Below, piece by piece: positions 1 through 11,305 of a stretch of 64,000 nucleotides of DNA. The stretch is from Puccinellia tenuiflora (lineage: Eukaryota > Streptophyta > Magnoliopsida > Poales > Poaceae): positions 558,001 through 622,000 of the forward strand of contig QRDG01001520.1 in the NCBI GenBank assembly GCA_012064385.1, read 5' to 3'. How positions within the stretch are numbered: the first letter of the stretch is position 1; each line of letters starts with the position of its first letter. Made by a program: the position numbers and the translations under genes. The notes under the pieces were generated by a model. It did not search any database. It was given only the letters and a program-made list of their open reading frames with translations, and was not told the DNA's origin.

Positions 1-254
1 ATGGATAATCCCCAAAAGGATTGGGTGAAACCCCCACCTTCACCCAACCACATCAAATCCCATATCCATGTTTCATTAGGGAGGGGTAGTGGATTGAATA
101 TTGAGAAAAATATACTAGAGTTTGAGGAAAAGTGGGGATAAATTCAGTCAAATATACTAGAACCAAACGGGTTATTAGGGATATGTGGGAATTTAGGTAT
201 AGACCGGGATAATCCCCACCAATCCCCAAAGATACACTAGTACCAAACAAGGCC
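1..254. mobile_element. Right part of a MITE (Tourist/hAT-like), cut by the window start
   Basis: The sequence ends in GTACCAAACAAGGCC followed by TTA, the reverse complement of the GGCCTTGTTTGGTAC end common in grass miniature inverted-repeat elements. A similar word (TAGAACCAAACGG) occurs inside near 160-175. There is no coding potential. The left end lies outside the window, so the inverted repeat and the duplication cannot be checked. The type is inferred from the visible terminus only. Confidence 0.5.
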
Positions 255-2019
255 TTAGGGTTTCAGATTCATTACCACACATCGAGTGATGGCTGACCTC
301 TATCATATGCCTTCTCCTTAACTCTTCAAAGCGCGGTAACATATATACCTTTCAAAACCCTCCACCAGAATATTCTGATTTGGGGCATAACTTTCAGCTT
401 CCACGATGATTTCCACACATCTTCACCCCTGCAGAGCTAGAGCCTAGAGGGTGCGTTGTGGGAATATCTTAGGATTATCCAATCAAAAACATAGTATTTA
501 GTAGACGAATTATTGGTTTTGGGTTCCAAAGTAATTCCCTCAAATACAATAGAAGCAAACATGTCCGGTAGAGCATCACTCACGAGGAAGCCACCCGGAG
601 GTCACCGACGTGGACTACCTCACCAGTACCTACTCATAATCTTAATTATCAAATCCAAATCTAAGAGCATCTTCATCGGCGCTCCAATAGACGGTTCAAC
701 AACTATGATGGTTGCGGCTCCAGCTAACGATGTTGCCTCGCCGCAGCCGGCGGTCGTGTCTCCTTTTTGGGAAGGAGGGAGGGGGGGGGGGGGGGGGGGG
801 GCACGCGCGATGAAGAAGCAGCCCACGCCAGAGGGGCCGCCGTGCGCGAGATAGGGGTCGTCGTCCCGCGCGAGGAGGACGAGGAGGAGGAGCGTGACAC
901 GCGGCACATTTCAGGCCTCGTCAGACCGTCAAAGTAATCTACGGCCACGTGGCGCTACGCATCGAGGATGACCGGGCAACCCTCGTTCTTGTCGTAGTCA
1001 GGGTCCGCCAGCTGCTCCAGCACGAGGTGTCAACCACGCTCCCGTCTGAGGGCGTACATCCTAGCCTCGCTAGTGGGGATCAGTGGGACGGTGATGCCAC
1101 CCGCGCTGATGCTCCCACTACCAGGGAGGCGCATGCCCAATGTCACGAAGAGGTCGTCCTAAGCGAGCACCGACGCATATTCCTTCGCGAGGCAGATCTT
1201 GTAGGCGTCGTTACAGCCCTACTAACGACAGCTGCGCCGTTATTCGACATTGTGCCGAGGGTGAGAGGAGGTGAACGACGAAGTGAGGAGGGCAGGTTCG
1301 CGCCACACTTTTATAAAGCCGACGCAGGGAGGCAAAGCGAGAGAAGAACACGGGGGCAAGCGGTGGCGCCCATTAGCACCGAGCACCGAAGCAATACACC
1401 CGCCAAGGAAACCGCTACACTCTTTAATTAAGCGACCAGCATCGTCACCTCCATTGATCTTTTTTGAGTTGCTAACAGGGTCAGCCCGCCTATGTTGCCG
1501 TGTCTGTGCTGCACTCCCACGACACGTCCTACGGACCGGAGCCGTAGTGACTAGTGAGAGTGTGGGACGCAAAATTGCAGCTATTGAGAGCACTTCCGAT
1601 GGACTAGGCTCCATTTTTGTGTCGGACACCCCAATAGCGATATTAGGAGGCCAAACTTATAACCGGTATCACCCCTAGTAACAGTATCGTCCAGAGTTCA
1701 AAGGAACTAAAAATTTGAGGAGCTACAAAACTGAGCATGGGCAATGTAAGCTCAAAGAATAATATTTCATTCAAAATTAATAGTGCGTAAATTAAGAATT
1801 TATGCGAACCAAATTGAAGTACTAGTGGCTCATAGATACTGTTTTTGTTGACCTCTACTTGCCAGAAACCAACCAAGAACTACAATAGTACTAACATACT
1901 CATGACCATAAAGTACCAGGTTCATAAAAAACTATATCAATTACTCGACTAACTCAAACCTAAAAGTAACGGGTAGATTTATGCAAAAGATATTTGGCTA
2001 CAGAAAAACTGTAGACATC
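255..2019. other. Intergenic sequence with decayed coding-like stretches; no gene called
   Basis: This gap lies downstream of the eS6 gene. Around 700-1300 it is GC-rich and has open frames on both strands, but none resembles a known protein. On the minus strand a gene-like stretch at about 960-1210 contains several stop codons, so it could be an old gene or transposon fragment. The part next to the eS6 stop (1640-2019) is AT-rich and probably includes its 3' UTR. Confidence 0.4.
781..801 (+). repeat. 21-base G homopolymer
   Basis: An uninterrupted run of 21 G lies inside GC-rich sequence. It makes spurious proline or glycine runs in all overlapping open frames. Its length may be unreliable because such runs are hard to sequence. 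A quadruplex is possible but not shown. Confidence 0.9.
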
Positions 2020-3757
2020 TTAAGCGGAAGCAGCAGGAGCCTTGGCAGCAGAAGAAAGCTTTGACCTCCTCTTAGCCATACTCTCGCTCCGGCGATCTCT
2101 TTGCTCCTTCAGTCTCTGTGCAAGCAGCTTCTGGTACTCTGCAGCCTCAGACTTCTTCTTGATGATCCTCTTCTTCTTGTCAGCGATTCTAGCACGCTTC
2201 CTCTGGAGGGTCAAGGGAGTCACCAGCCGCTGGATCTTGGGAGCCTTGCTAACCGTCTTGCCTGCAAATAACAACCAATGTCAATTTAAATAGGAAAGAA
2301 GTCAATGAGAGAAGTAACTTGAATGCAGAGGACTTCTGGTAGACAGAGCTTTGTCTACCTGACAAATATAGAACTTGTATACAATTCAGGAAAACTCACC
2401 CTTCTTGTTAGTGAAGGTCCTGCGGTATGTGTTGACGTAAGTGCGGACATCATCATCTTTGCCAAGGTTGAAGAGCTTCTTGATCTTCGAAGCCCTCTTG
2501 GGTCCCCTCATCCTGGGCTTCTCAGTGTCAGTCAGGCCTGGCAGATCATTCTCACCCTTCTTGACAATCACCAAGTTAATCACAGACATGTCTTGGCTGA
2601 CAATGCAACCACGGACAGACTTTCTCCTGCGCTCACCATTACGCCTACCATACCCTCGGAAGCAAGGTGTGCCTACAGAAATGAGGCCAAAGCAAAACAG
2701 GTAAGAGTTCAATTCAAGGGGGGTAAAATGTAGGTGACAAGTACCATGGATATAGAGGTATACCCCTGTGCAGCAGAAGGCGGACACGGCCAGAAGTTAG
2801 AACTCCTTGTTTCATGGGGAAACCCTGCTTATCACAGCCACCCATGATCTTGAACACATAGCCCGCGAATTCCTGATAACAGGAAACAACATATATCTAT
2901 GATCAGAACAACCAAAAGAATAGCTGAAGGGGTAAGTATCATGACAGAAGTTACCAGTACATTACCTCACCCAGAAGATGACCAAGGACCTCCTGAGAGA
3001 TCCTTTTGTCATAAAGGCTTCGCCTGTAGTTCATACAAACATATTAGACATTGAGATGAAAAAAAAAGACAATAAATCAACTAGAATATTTTATCAATCA
3101 ACAAATTTATTTACAGATCATAAACTACCAAATTCCTTCTTACAGTGGTTTCAAAAGTAAATCAAATGTTGTTCTATTACAACAATTGACAGCCAAAAGG
3201 TTAAAATAGCTATTTTGGAACATCAACAGGCGTAGAAGCGTACTGTTTATGTTTTAACTATGAAATCTAATATGTTATAGAGCAAGTTATCATGAATTCA
3301 TGATCTATAGGTGCACTAGCCACAGCAAGAATGTATCTCCAATCCAGAATATACAAGGTACATAATTTAACTGCAATTTTCGCCAGCTCAAAGTATGCAC
3401 ATGTGCTAAATTCAACATCAAACTAAATGTGTGCAGACCCACTGGTTCTCCACACACAAAGTACTAGATACAAAATACAGTAGAATTCACCAAACTAATA
3501 CGCGTCGATGACAACGAGATACACACTAAATAACACAACACAGTCTAAAGGATAACAAAAACATTAGACGGGTGTGGAGATGAGAAACACTCACAGCTTC
3601 TGGTCGTCATCGATCTCCACCTTCTTCTGGCACCCCGTAGTGGGGCACGCGATGTTCAGCTGAAACCAACGCAAAAGAAAGAAAAAACGGATTAAGCACA
3701 CACAGACCACATCTGCGCACATTGGGATGGATTGCACGTAGCAGACCGTACCTTCAT
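2020..3757 (-). CDS. RPS6: 40S ribosomal protein S6 (eS6), 6 exons, 250 aa
   Basis: This is a small-subunit ribosomal protein and a target of the TOR-S6 kinase pathway. Exons on the minus strand are 3757-3752, 3659-3595, 3023-2966, 2872-2764, 2672-2400 and 2261-2020. All introns are GT-AG and the joined CDS is 753 nt. The first exon codes only Met-Lys, a layout typical of ribosomal protein genes. The product contains the hallmark eS6 stretches CPTTGCQKK, KIMGGCDKQGFPMKQGV, GRRNGERRRKSVRGCIV and PRMRGPKRASKIKKLFNLG. It ends in a basic RRSES...RRSKLSS tail, where S6 kinase phosphorylates the family. Length matches plant eS6 (about 250 aa). No stop or frameshift interrupts it, so it looks functional. 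Telo-box and site II motifs lie upstream. Confidence 0.97.
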
Positions 3758-3882
3758 GGTGGAGTTGTGGCAAGAGCTCGCTCGCGGCGAGCAACCCTAG
3801 CGCTGGCGGCGTCGGCGAATGCGGCGGCGCGCAAGGGGCTAGGTTTTTGGGCGAGGAGTGGTGCGTCGGAAGATGTGTTGAG

Positions 3883-3888
3883 TTTATA
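3883..3888 (-). promoter_or_regulatory. TATA box of the eS6 gene
   Basis: TATAAA on the minus strand (TTTATA on plus) lies about 125 bp upstream of the eS6 start codon, which predicts transcription from near 3855. The position fits but no transcript evidence is available. Confidence 0.55.
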
Positions 3889-3921
3889 TGGCCCGTCGTG
3901 TGGGTTCGCGGAGAAGTGGCG

Positions 3922-3965
3922 TGGGCCGTTAGGGTTTACCCGCTGGCTCACGGGTGATATGGGCC
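3922..3965 (-). promoter_or_regulatory. Telo-box (AAACCCTA) and two site II motifs (TGGGCC)
   Basis: TAGGGTTT at 3930-3937 reads AAACCCTA on the gene strand. TGGGCC occurs at 3922-3927 and 3960-3965. In plants this pair of motifs marks translation-machinery genes and is bound by telo-box factors and TCP proteins. The placement just upstream of the TATA box of a ribosomal protein gene supports a real promoter module. Confidence 0.7.
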
Positions 3966-4820
3966 GTCAGGGTTTCTCTGCGTTGTGATAGGACCAAGGG
4001 CCATATAGGTTGAAATGGGCTTATGCCCGCATATTTGTCTCTGCTTCATGATAAAAAAAAACTTGGAGTTTGACAGATAATTGGCTAGGTCGGGTACTGT
4101 TACTTTTGGTTTAGAACCAGATTTGAAGGAGTGTTGCATATACTCCGTACATGGTAGATGCATAGGCTTTGATTTCTCCAGCGTGATGGGATAGGGCTTC
4201 ATACCATTCTAACAGCCATTCTAGTAAGCTGGCCGGAGAAAATACAATCCTGGATTCCCGTGTGGGGTGAAATTTACCGTATTTAACCCTTTTTCGAAAA
4301 GATTTCACAAAATTGACTCAAATTCAAAAGATTTTACGATCTGACCCTTTTTCATGGCGCCCGGCCCTAGGGCACCATACCAGGCACCATGACGTCGCGG
4401 TCAAAGGCGCCATAGACCGTCCACGTCAGCTCCAGACGGGCCCGCCCGAGGTAGCATGGCGCCACGGGGAAAGGCGTTGTGCCCGCTAGCATGGCGCCAT
4501 GCCACTTAGGGTTTTCAGACGCGTCGGAAGCCCTGTGGAGGCCATCCCGACCATTTCCACTCTCTCAGCTCGAAGAACAAAGGCAGTCTCCCCACCGCCC
4601 TCTCTCTTCCCCTTCAAATCGGAGGATTTTCTCCGTGGATTTCGTCTCCCTTTCATCTTCCAAGGTAATCTCCTCCGTTCTTCTCGTTTTTGTCCAACTT
4701 AAATCTTCACATTTGGTTGTTTGTTGCATCTATTTGGAAACCCTAATATTTGGGATTAGATGTGGAGATTTTGTTTCTCTTTCACCTTATATGGTTGTGA
4801 TGGATGTCTAGGATTAAAGA

Positions 4821-4995
4821 TTTGTATGGTATGGTGAGGGATATGGTTGACCCAAACCCTAACCCTAGAAATTTGTAACCCTAAATTTGTATGGTATGGT
4901 TTTGGATTTGATTGACCCAAACTCTAACCCTAGAAATGTGTAACCGTAGATTTGTATGGTATGGTTTGGGATTTGATTGTGATAGACATTGTTTT
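4821..4995. repeat. 65-bp tandem repeat, about 2.7 units
   Basis: Units start with TTTGTATGGTATGGT at 4821, 4886 and 4951, a period of 65 bp. Each of the first two units includes a CCCAAA(C)CTAACCCTAGAAA segment, so short telomere-like AACCCTA words appear. They are part of the repeat and not a telomere array. Confidence 0.85.
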
Positions 4996-5071
4996 TTTTT
5001 GTATTGTTAGATGTCGAGAATCATGAATGTTCATCATGTGGATTTCGTGACTTTTATGAAAGGAGATGTTG

Positions 5072-5072
5072 N
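5072..5072. other. Undetermined base (N)
   Basis: This is the single N in the window. It lies just after the 65-bp repeat and at a shift from moderate to AT-rich composition. It could be a base-call ambiguity or a one-base placeholder for an assembly join. Confidence 0.9.
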
Positions 5073-6623
5073 CAAAGTATAATATTTCATTGCAAAGTAA
5101 CTAATAGAAAATAATCATCATATAAATTAATAAATAATATAAATAAAAATGTAAAACAATAAGAAATCATGCACTACATTACTCCTTTATCATGGACAAT
5201 GACACAACCTTGTGTGCAAGTGAAAGATGTGAACGTGTGAAACATAAACAAGCTTATGCAAAAATAAATTGTTCATAAACATGGGTCCAGAAATGATTTA
5301 AAATGCTCTTGTCTTTTGTATCAGAAAGAAGTAGAATGGTCGTTCGCATAGGGAAGCACTGATTTACATGGGCTAGAGCTTATTTGGTTCAAAACAAAAC
5401 AAAAAAAAAAAATTGGAAGGTGTATGCTTACGACAACAACTTATCGCAACAAAGAAACTCATTATCTTCCATGCTAACACATGTTTAGAGTTTTGAGAGC
5501 GGTTCTCATACTTAACAGTTCTCCCATATCTACTTTCACAAACCATGTCTAAACGGATCCTAGGGTGTCTGCCAACTTACAACTTTTCATGGAGGAGTGC
5601 CTTTTTATTTGTTTATTTGTGTGACTGGGCATCCTAATTCCGGGCTGAAAGTGCATGGTTGCCCTCATGTGTGGTTTTGGTAATTAATGACAATCTCTAT
5701 GGACTAATGTTTGTATTGAGCTACTTGTAGGTGTGTCCATTTGCATCGCTTGATCTCCATTTGTTGGAGTCAAGGCTACAGGAAGAAGAGTATTTGTTGA
5801 TCAAGACTAAGTGCGAGTTGATCAACACTTGAGTCCTAGTGAAGATATGCCGAAGAGTGCTTCTCCCATATTGTTTTATGGGGGAGCAACATGTGAGCCT
5901 TCACCAAGCTAAGCGCAATCAAGAAAAGTGGTTCGTCTTGAGGAGATGAAGATCGTCTTCATCGACCTCAAGTGGATTATGCGCAAGGCAAAGGTATGAT
6001 CTTGATAGGCTTTCTATATTACCGGTCTCATGATGTTAGTTGAGAGACCGGGTTATAGGATAGATAGCCGTACTATCAAGAGGGGCTCTCGACCGAGTAT
6101 CTTGATTGTATCGTTCGTGGAGAGCTCAAACCTTTGCATCCTTGCAATCATCTTTATTGGTTCTTATTTGGCTCTTATCATGGTGTGGTCTTGGTGCTTG
6201 TCGTGCTTGTCATGACAAGGCCAAGTTCACCTTTGCGTCTCCTATTGCGTCTTTTGGTTTTGGAGGTTTATTGGTTCGTATTTCTTAGAAAGGTTTTACC
6301 TTTCTTCTTTTGGTTTTATCCCCCCTTGTTGTACTATGATGTTTCTCCGTATATTCTTGTAGAGCTTGTTGTTGCGATTCCAACGAGCCCAAGATCATCG
6401 AAAACGGAGTTCGGATGCTCAAGTTATGCCTGTTTTCGTTTTGCATTTTGTGTAGTTTTCAATGGGGCGGAAGTTCCGGCCCATGCACCGGAAGTTCTGG
6501 CCCAAATTTTCATCTGAGCTTTCTGCCTAAGTCTTTTCGGCGATTCTCTCTGGAGGAGTTCCAGATTTTTTCCACGGAAGTTTCCCCGGAAATTTCCAGG
6601 GGGCCGGAAATTACGGTCCTTGG

Positions 6624-8970
6624 TGAAAGTGCATGGTTGCCCCCATGTGTGGTTTTGGTAATTAATGACAATCTCTATGGACTAATATTTGTATTGAGCT
6701 ATATTTGTAGGTTTGTCCATTTGCATTGCTTGATCTCCATTTGTTGGAGTCAAGGCTAAGGGAAGAAAAGTATGTGTTGATCAAGGCTAAGTGTGTGTTG
6801 ATCAACACTCAAGTCCAAGTGAAGATATGCCAAAGAGGTGCTTTCCCCATCTTGGTGTATGGGGGAGCGTCATGTGTTTCTTCACCAAGCGAAGCGCAAT
6901 CGAGGAAGGTGGTGCGTCTCTAGGAGATGAAGATCCTCTTCATCGACCTCAAGTGGATTAATGCGCAAGGCAAAGGTATGATCTTGATAGGGTTTCTATT
7001 TTACCGGTCTCATGTTGTTTAGTGAGAGACCGGATTATAGGATAGGTAACCGTATTATCAAGAGGGGCTCTCGACCGAGTATCGTGATCGTATCGTGATC
7101 GTATCGTCATAGAGAGCACAAACCTTTGCATTCATGCAATCATCTTTATTGGTTCTTATTTGTCTCCTATCGTGGTGTGGTCTTGGTACTTGTTGTGCTC
7201 GTCATGACAAGGCCAAGTTCACCGAAAACGGTTTTCATATGCGTCCACTATTGCGTTTTCGGTATTGGAGATTTTGCCGGTTCATCTGTGCGGAAGATTT
7301 CTCTCTTCCATTTCTTTGCAAAATCTCCATTGCTTGTTTTCCATTTCCAAGGGTAGCATTTGTTGTCCTCTTTCCAACAAAATTGGTTTCACGTCATTCG
7401 GACTTCAATTGCAAAAGATACGGCTTTTTCGGTTTGCGAAAAGGAGCTTTTACCTTTCCACATTTATTTTTATAATATATACTTGGACTATGATGTTTCT
7501 CTGCATATTCTTGTTGTGCTCGTTGTGACGATTCCAACGAGTCCAAGATTATCGAAAACGGAGTTCGTGGGTGAAAGTTATTGCATTTATACCGTCGGAA
7601 AGTTTTTAAACAGAAAAATCAAATAGTAAAGAAAAAAAAGGCTGCCCGGCCAGCCAGGCCGGGAGCGTCGGGTGCCTCCCCGGCCCATCTCCCGCGTGCC
7701 AGGCTGGGCCGCGGCCGGATCCAGGCCGGGGCTCTCGGGCGCCTGCCCGGCCCGCGCGCGTGCCAGGCCGGCCCATGGCCGGGGCCAGGCAGGGCCTCCT
7801 GCGCTGCTGCTCCTTTTTTTTAGTTCGATCGCTGCTTTGTTCTGTTCGGTCGCTGACTCCTGAGTTTCCCGGCCGGCCTGGCCGGGTGCAGGCCGGCCCC
7901 AGGCCGGGGGCTCGGGCTGCACACATTTTGCCCCCAACGGCCACATTTTTGTGGCCCCTATAAAAAGGGCTTCTTCCCCATTTTTTTCCTAAGACTTTTT
8001 TCTTGCTCTCTCTCCTCCATTGCTAAACATTTTGAGAGCTCGATTCCTCCACTTCCCTCCGATGATTCTTGCCCAAATTTAAAGAAACAAGAGAGGAGAT
8101 CTAGATCCACTACTCCACCAAACAAAATCTCCTCTAAGTGAGGGGAACTCGTGGGATCTAGATTTTGGGGTTGCTTTGTGTTCATCCTCTTGTTCTTCCT
8201 CTTAAATCCCTCCATAGCATTAGTTGCTTTGGTTGGATTTTCGAGAGAAGGATTTGACCACTTGGTGTGTTCTTGCCTTTTGCATTAGTTACATCGGGTT
8301 GTGCTCTCCACAAAGATTCGTGGGATTGACGTTGAGAAGCTTGTTACTTTTGGGTGCATTGTGTTCCCAAGAGCTTTGTGCCTCTTGGGTGGATTGTGTA
8401 CCCTAGACGGTGGTGGTGTCGTGAAGACTTCGACTTGTGAAGCTTTGGCAAGATTTGGGAGCCCCCAATTGAGTTGTGGGTGTGTGCTCCAAGAAAGTTG
8501 TAAAGGCTCCGGATTCTGCCTCGAAGGATTCCGATAGTGGAAGGTGAACCAAACTCTTGGGTACGGTTCATCGGAGAATAGGGTGAGGCCTTTGTGGCAT
8601 CTTGAGTAGGCCTCTTGTGGCGAGCTCACACCCCTCCAACGAGACGTACTCCCTTAACAAGGAGGAACTCGGGAATACATCCTCGTCTCCTCGTGCCTCG
8701 GTTATTTCTATACCCAAGCTTTTACTTATGAAATTTACATTGTGATAGCCTTCGTGCTTGAAGTTCTATATCTAGCTATCACCTTGTTGCTTGCCTTGCT
8801 TAGCATAAGTTGTTGGTGCACATAGGTGAGCCTAGTATTTAGGTTGTTGGCTTGTTAATTTAAACACATAGTTTTATTCCGCAATTATCAAGCCCTTAAA
8901 TTGAAAAGTTTTAATCGCCTATTCAGCCCCCCTCCCTCTAGGCGACATCTCGGCATAGTTTGTTCTTTCA
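6624..8970 (+). repeat. 5' LTR, 2,347 bp
   Basis: Terminal TGAAAG...CTTTCA forms the usual short inverted repeat. U3 carries a GC-rich GGCCGG/CCAGGC array at about 7640-7910, followed by TATAAAAA at 7959-7966. The R-U5 part contains the shared segment GGAGAATAGGGTGAGGC near 8571, and the LTR ends in GGCGACATCTCGGC... before the PBS. Its partner is 14653-17019. Confidence 0.93.
7959..7966 (+). promoter_or_regulatory. TATA box of the nested element's LTR promoter
   Basis: TATAAAAA lies directly downstream of the GC-palindrome array. The same sequence occurs in the 3' LTR at 16010-16017. Transcription would be expected to start about 30 bp downstream. Confidence 0.65.
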
Positions 8971-8972
8971 AT

Positions 8973-8984
8973 TGGTATCAGAGC
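8973..8984 (+). other. Primer binding site, initiator tRNA-Met
   Basis: TGGTATCAGAGC lies two bases after the LTR end and is complementary to the 3' end of plant initiator tRNA-Met. It is the expected start of minus-strand DNA synthesis. Confidence 0.92.
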
Positions 8985-9024
8985 CTCATCTCTCTTGTTT
9001 GGCTTTATCGCCTAGAGAGTAAAG

Positions 9025-11305
9025 ATGTCGTTTAGAGGATTAGTGCACGATTCCATGTTTATATTCAATGGCACAAATTTTGATGTTTGGAAAACTCATA
9101 TGCTCAGTCACTTACGGGTCTTGGGCCCCAATATTGAGCGTATCTTAGATATAGGTTTTTCTCCTCCAAAGGATTACGAAAGTACGACTTTAGAGGATGA
9201 GAAAAACTTATATCTAGATGCTGTAGCTTCTAATGAGTTTTGCAAATTTGTGAGTATTGTAGTTTTTGAGTCGATCATGCCTCTCCGGGACGCTCATGAA
9301 TTGTGGACAAAGATTCAAGAAAAATACGGCAAGTCCATGTCTTTTGAGGATGATTGTTCTCCCTCCACCTCCGGGCGTGATGAGCTCTCAACTTCGTCTA
9401 CTTCACCAAAATGTGGTAAGCCACAAACTAATGTAATGGTGAGTAGTGATGGGTTTTGCAATTTGGATAGTGAGCTCATTATTGATGATCATTTATCTCT
9501 ATCTTGTTGCAATGCTTCATCTTTGGACCTAAACACACATAGCACTATAAATGGTTTACATGCTAGTGTTGATAGTCCTTGCATGTCATCTAAAAATTGC
9601 TTGGATAAATCTCTTTATGATATGCTTGCTTTATCTTGTTGCCATGATAAAAAATGCTTGTGTTCCCTCTAACTCTTGCATGAATAATAATATAGAGGAA
9701 AACCAATTTGTTATGCAACAAGATGTGAACTTGAGTAGTTCAAATATTAATTGTTCTTCTTCATCTACCATGTTATGCCTTATGGCTAAATCTTCTACTA
9801 ATAATAATAATGATAATAATGATGAAGAAGAAAATAATGATGCTCTCCTTCATGATAAAGGTCTAATGATTCTTAAGGCTCTTTAAAAAAATAAAAATGC
9901 TTGTGATAACCTCCATGAAATCATGAGCACCCTTGTTGAGCGCGGGGAAACTATTGAGGCTTTGAAAGCAAGCCTTGAAGAAAAGGGTAAGATTGAAAGA
10001 GATGATGCTATGGAGAAGGCATCGTTAGAAGATGCTCTTGAGGAAGAGCAAGAGACTCGTGCTTCTCTTGAGGAGAAATTAGAATCTATTTAGGAGTCTC
10101 ATAATGAAATTATTACTAAAATTATTAAAGAACGTGACCATGCTCATGCTAAATATAAAGTCACGAAAAAGGAAAATGCTAGATTAAATGAAGAGTTTGC
10201 TAAGCTTTCTTCTTCTATTCCTAATGGTAATGATGCGTGTGCTACTAACTCCATTTCTTGTGAAGCATCTATTTTGAAGGAGAATGTTGAGCTAAGGGCT
10301 CAACTTGAGTTGCTAACTAGCAAGTATGGGAAGTTGGAAGAAAGTCATGAAAAGCTTTCTACCTCTAATGATGATCTTCTAGCATCCTATGCTAGTCTAA
10401 AGTTAGCTCATGAGGCTATCACTACCAAGGTAACATCTTGTGAGCCTCATGTGGATAATAGCACAATTCTAACTAAAAATTCTATATTGCCATGTGCTAG
10501 TCCTAGTAGTTCATCCACTCAAAATGTTGGTACATCATGTGATGAATTACTTTTATTGCCTTGTTGCTCTAACAATGAAGCTTCTACTTCCTCTAGTGCT
10601 TTTGTTGCCACTAACCATGTAGAGGAAATAAAAGACCTCAAGGCCCAAGTCGCTTCTTTGAAGAATGACTTGGAAAAGCGTCATGAAGGGAAGAGTGCAC
10701 TTAACAACATGTTGAGTATGCAACAATGCCCCAATGACAAGAGTGGACTTAGATTCAACTCCAACAATAAGAACAAGTCCAAGATTGACAAGAAGAAGGG
10801 CCAAGTTCAAGTCAAGAATCCGGCCAAGATCACTTGCTTCAAGTGCAAGCTAGAAGGACACCATGTTCGGGATTGCCCAATGAAGAAGAAGCCTCTTAGT
10901 GAGAAGCAACTAGGGAAGCGGCCTCTTGTTCAATCTCGTGCTCAACCACGAGTTGAACAAAGGCCACCTCCTAAGAAGACTCAAGTCAATGTTCCTCAAG
11001 TTGAGGATCCTACTAAGAAGAAGAAGAAGAGTCGATGTTGCTACCTTTGCCGTGGCAAGGGTCACTTTGCTTCTTCATGCACCATCGGTACCCTATCCAA
11101 CCCCATCTTAATTGATGATGTTTATTTACTTAGAAAGGATAGGTTTGGCAATGTGTTTGCCAAATATGTGGGGACTCAAAGTGGTGTCAAGAAAAGCACA
11201 ATTTGGGTTCCCAAGCCTATTGTGACTAACCTCTTAGGACCCAACTTGGTTGGGGACCAACAAGCCCAAACTTTATCAATAGGTTGTTGTGGAGGACATT
11301 GGTGA
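9025..11305 (+). pseudogene. gag-like gene with two zinc knuckles, broken by one frameshift and two stops
   Basis: The start ATG at 9025 opens a protein with a gag start of the copia type (FNGTNFDVWKTHMLSHL, then HELWTKIQEKYG). The reading frame shifts near 9640. In the new frame stops occur at 9884-9886 and 10091-10093, and it then stays open to 11305. The middle is charged and coiled-coil-like (many E/K/L heptads at about 9900-10420 and 10620-10700). Two CCHC knuckles follow, CFKCKLEGHHVRDC (10835-10876) and CYLCRGKGHFASSC (11039-11080), which in this family bind RNA in the virus-like particle. No protease follows. The breaks mean that this copy makes no full gag. Confidence 0.85.

Larger units (their letters stand above)
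3966..5645. other. Intergenic sequence upstream of eS6; no gene called
   Basis: GC-rich words such as GGCGCCATG recur at 4350-4510. Such sequence often accompanies degenerate Mutator-type or plant-mobile-domain transposons, but no transposase is visible. A three-unit tandem repeat (4821-4995) and an ambiguous base (5072) follow. The stretch 5080-5640 is AT-rich and shows nothing recognisable. Confidence 0.4.

Noticed and set aside
949..1431. 160-codon plus-strand frame near the window start
   Set aside because: No motif, no splice support and low-complexity composition. The opposite strand looks equally coding-like but has stops.
4855..4940. Interstitial telomere repeat (AACCCTAACCCTAG)
   Set aside because: Only two copies of the 7-mer occur per 65-bp unit and they are part of that unit. 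There is no telomere array.
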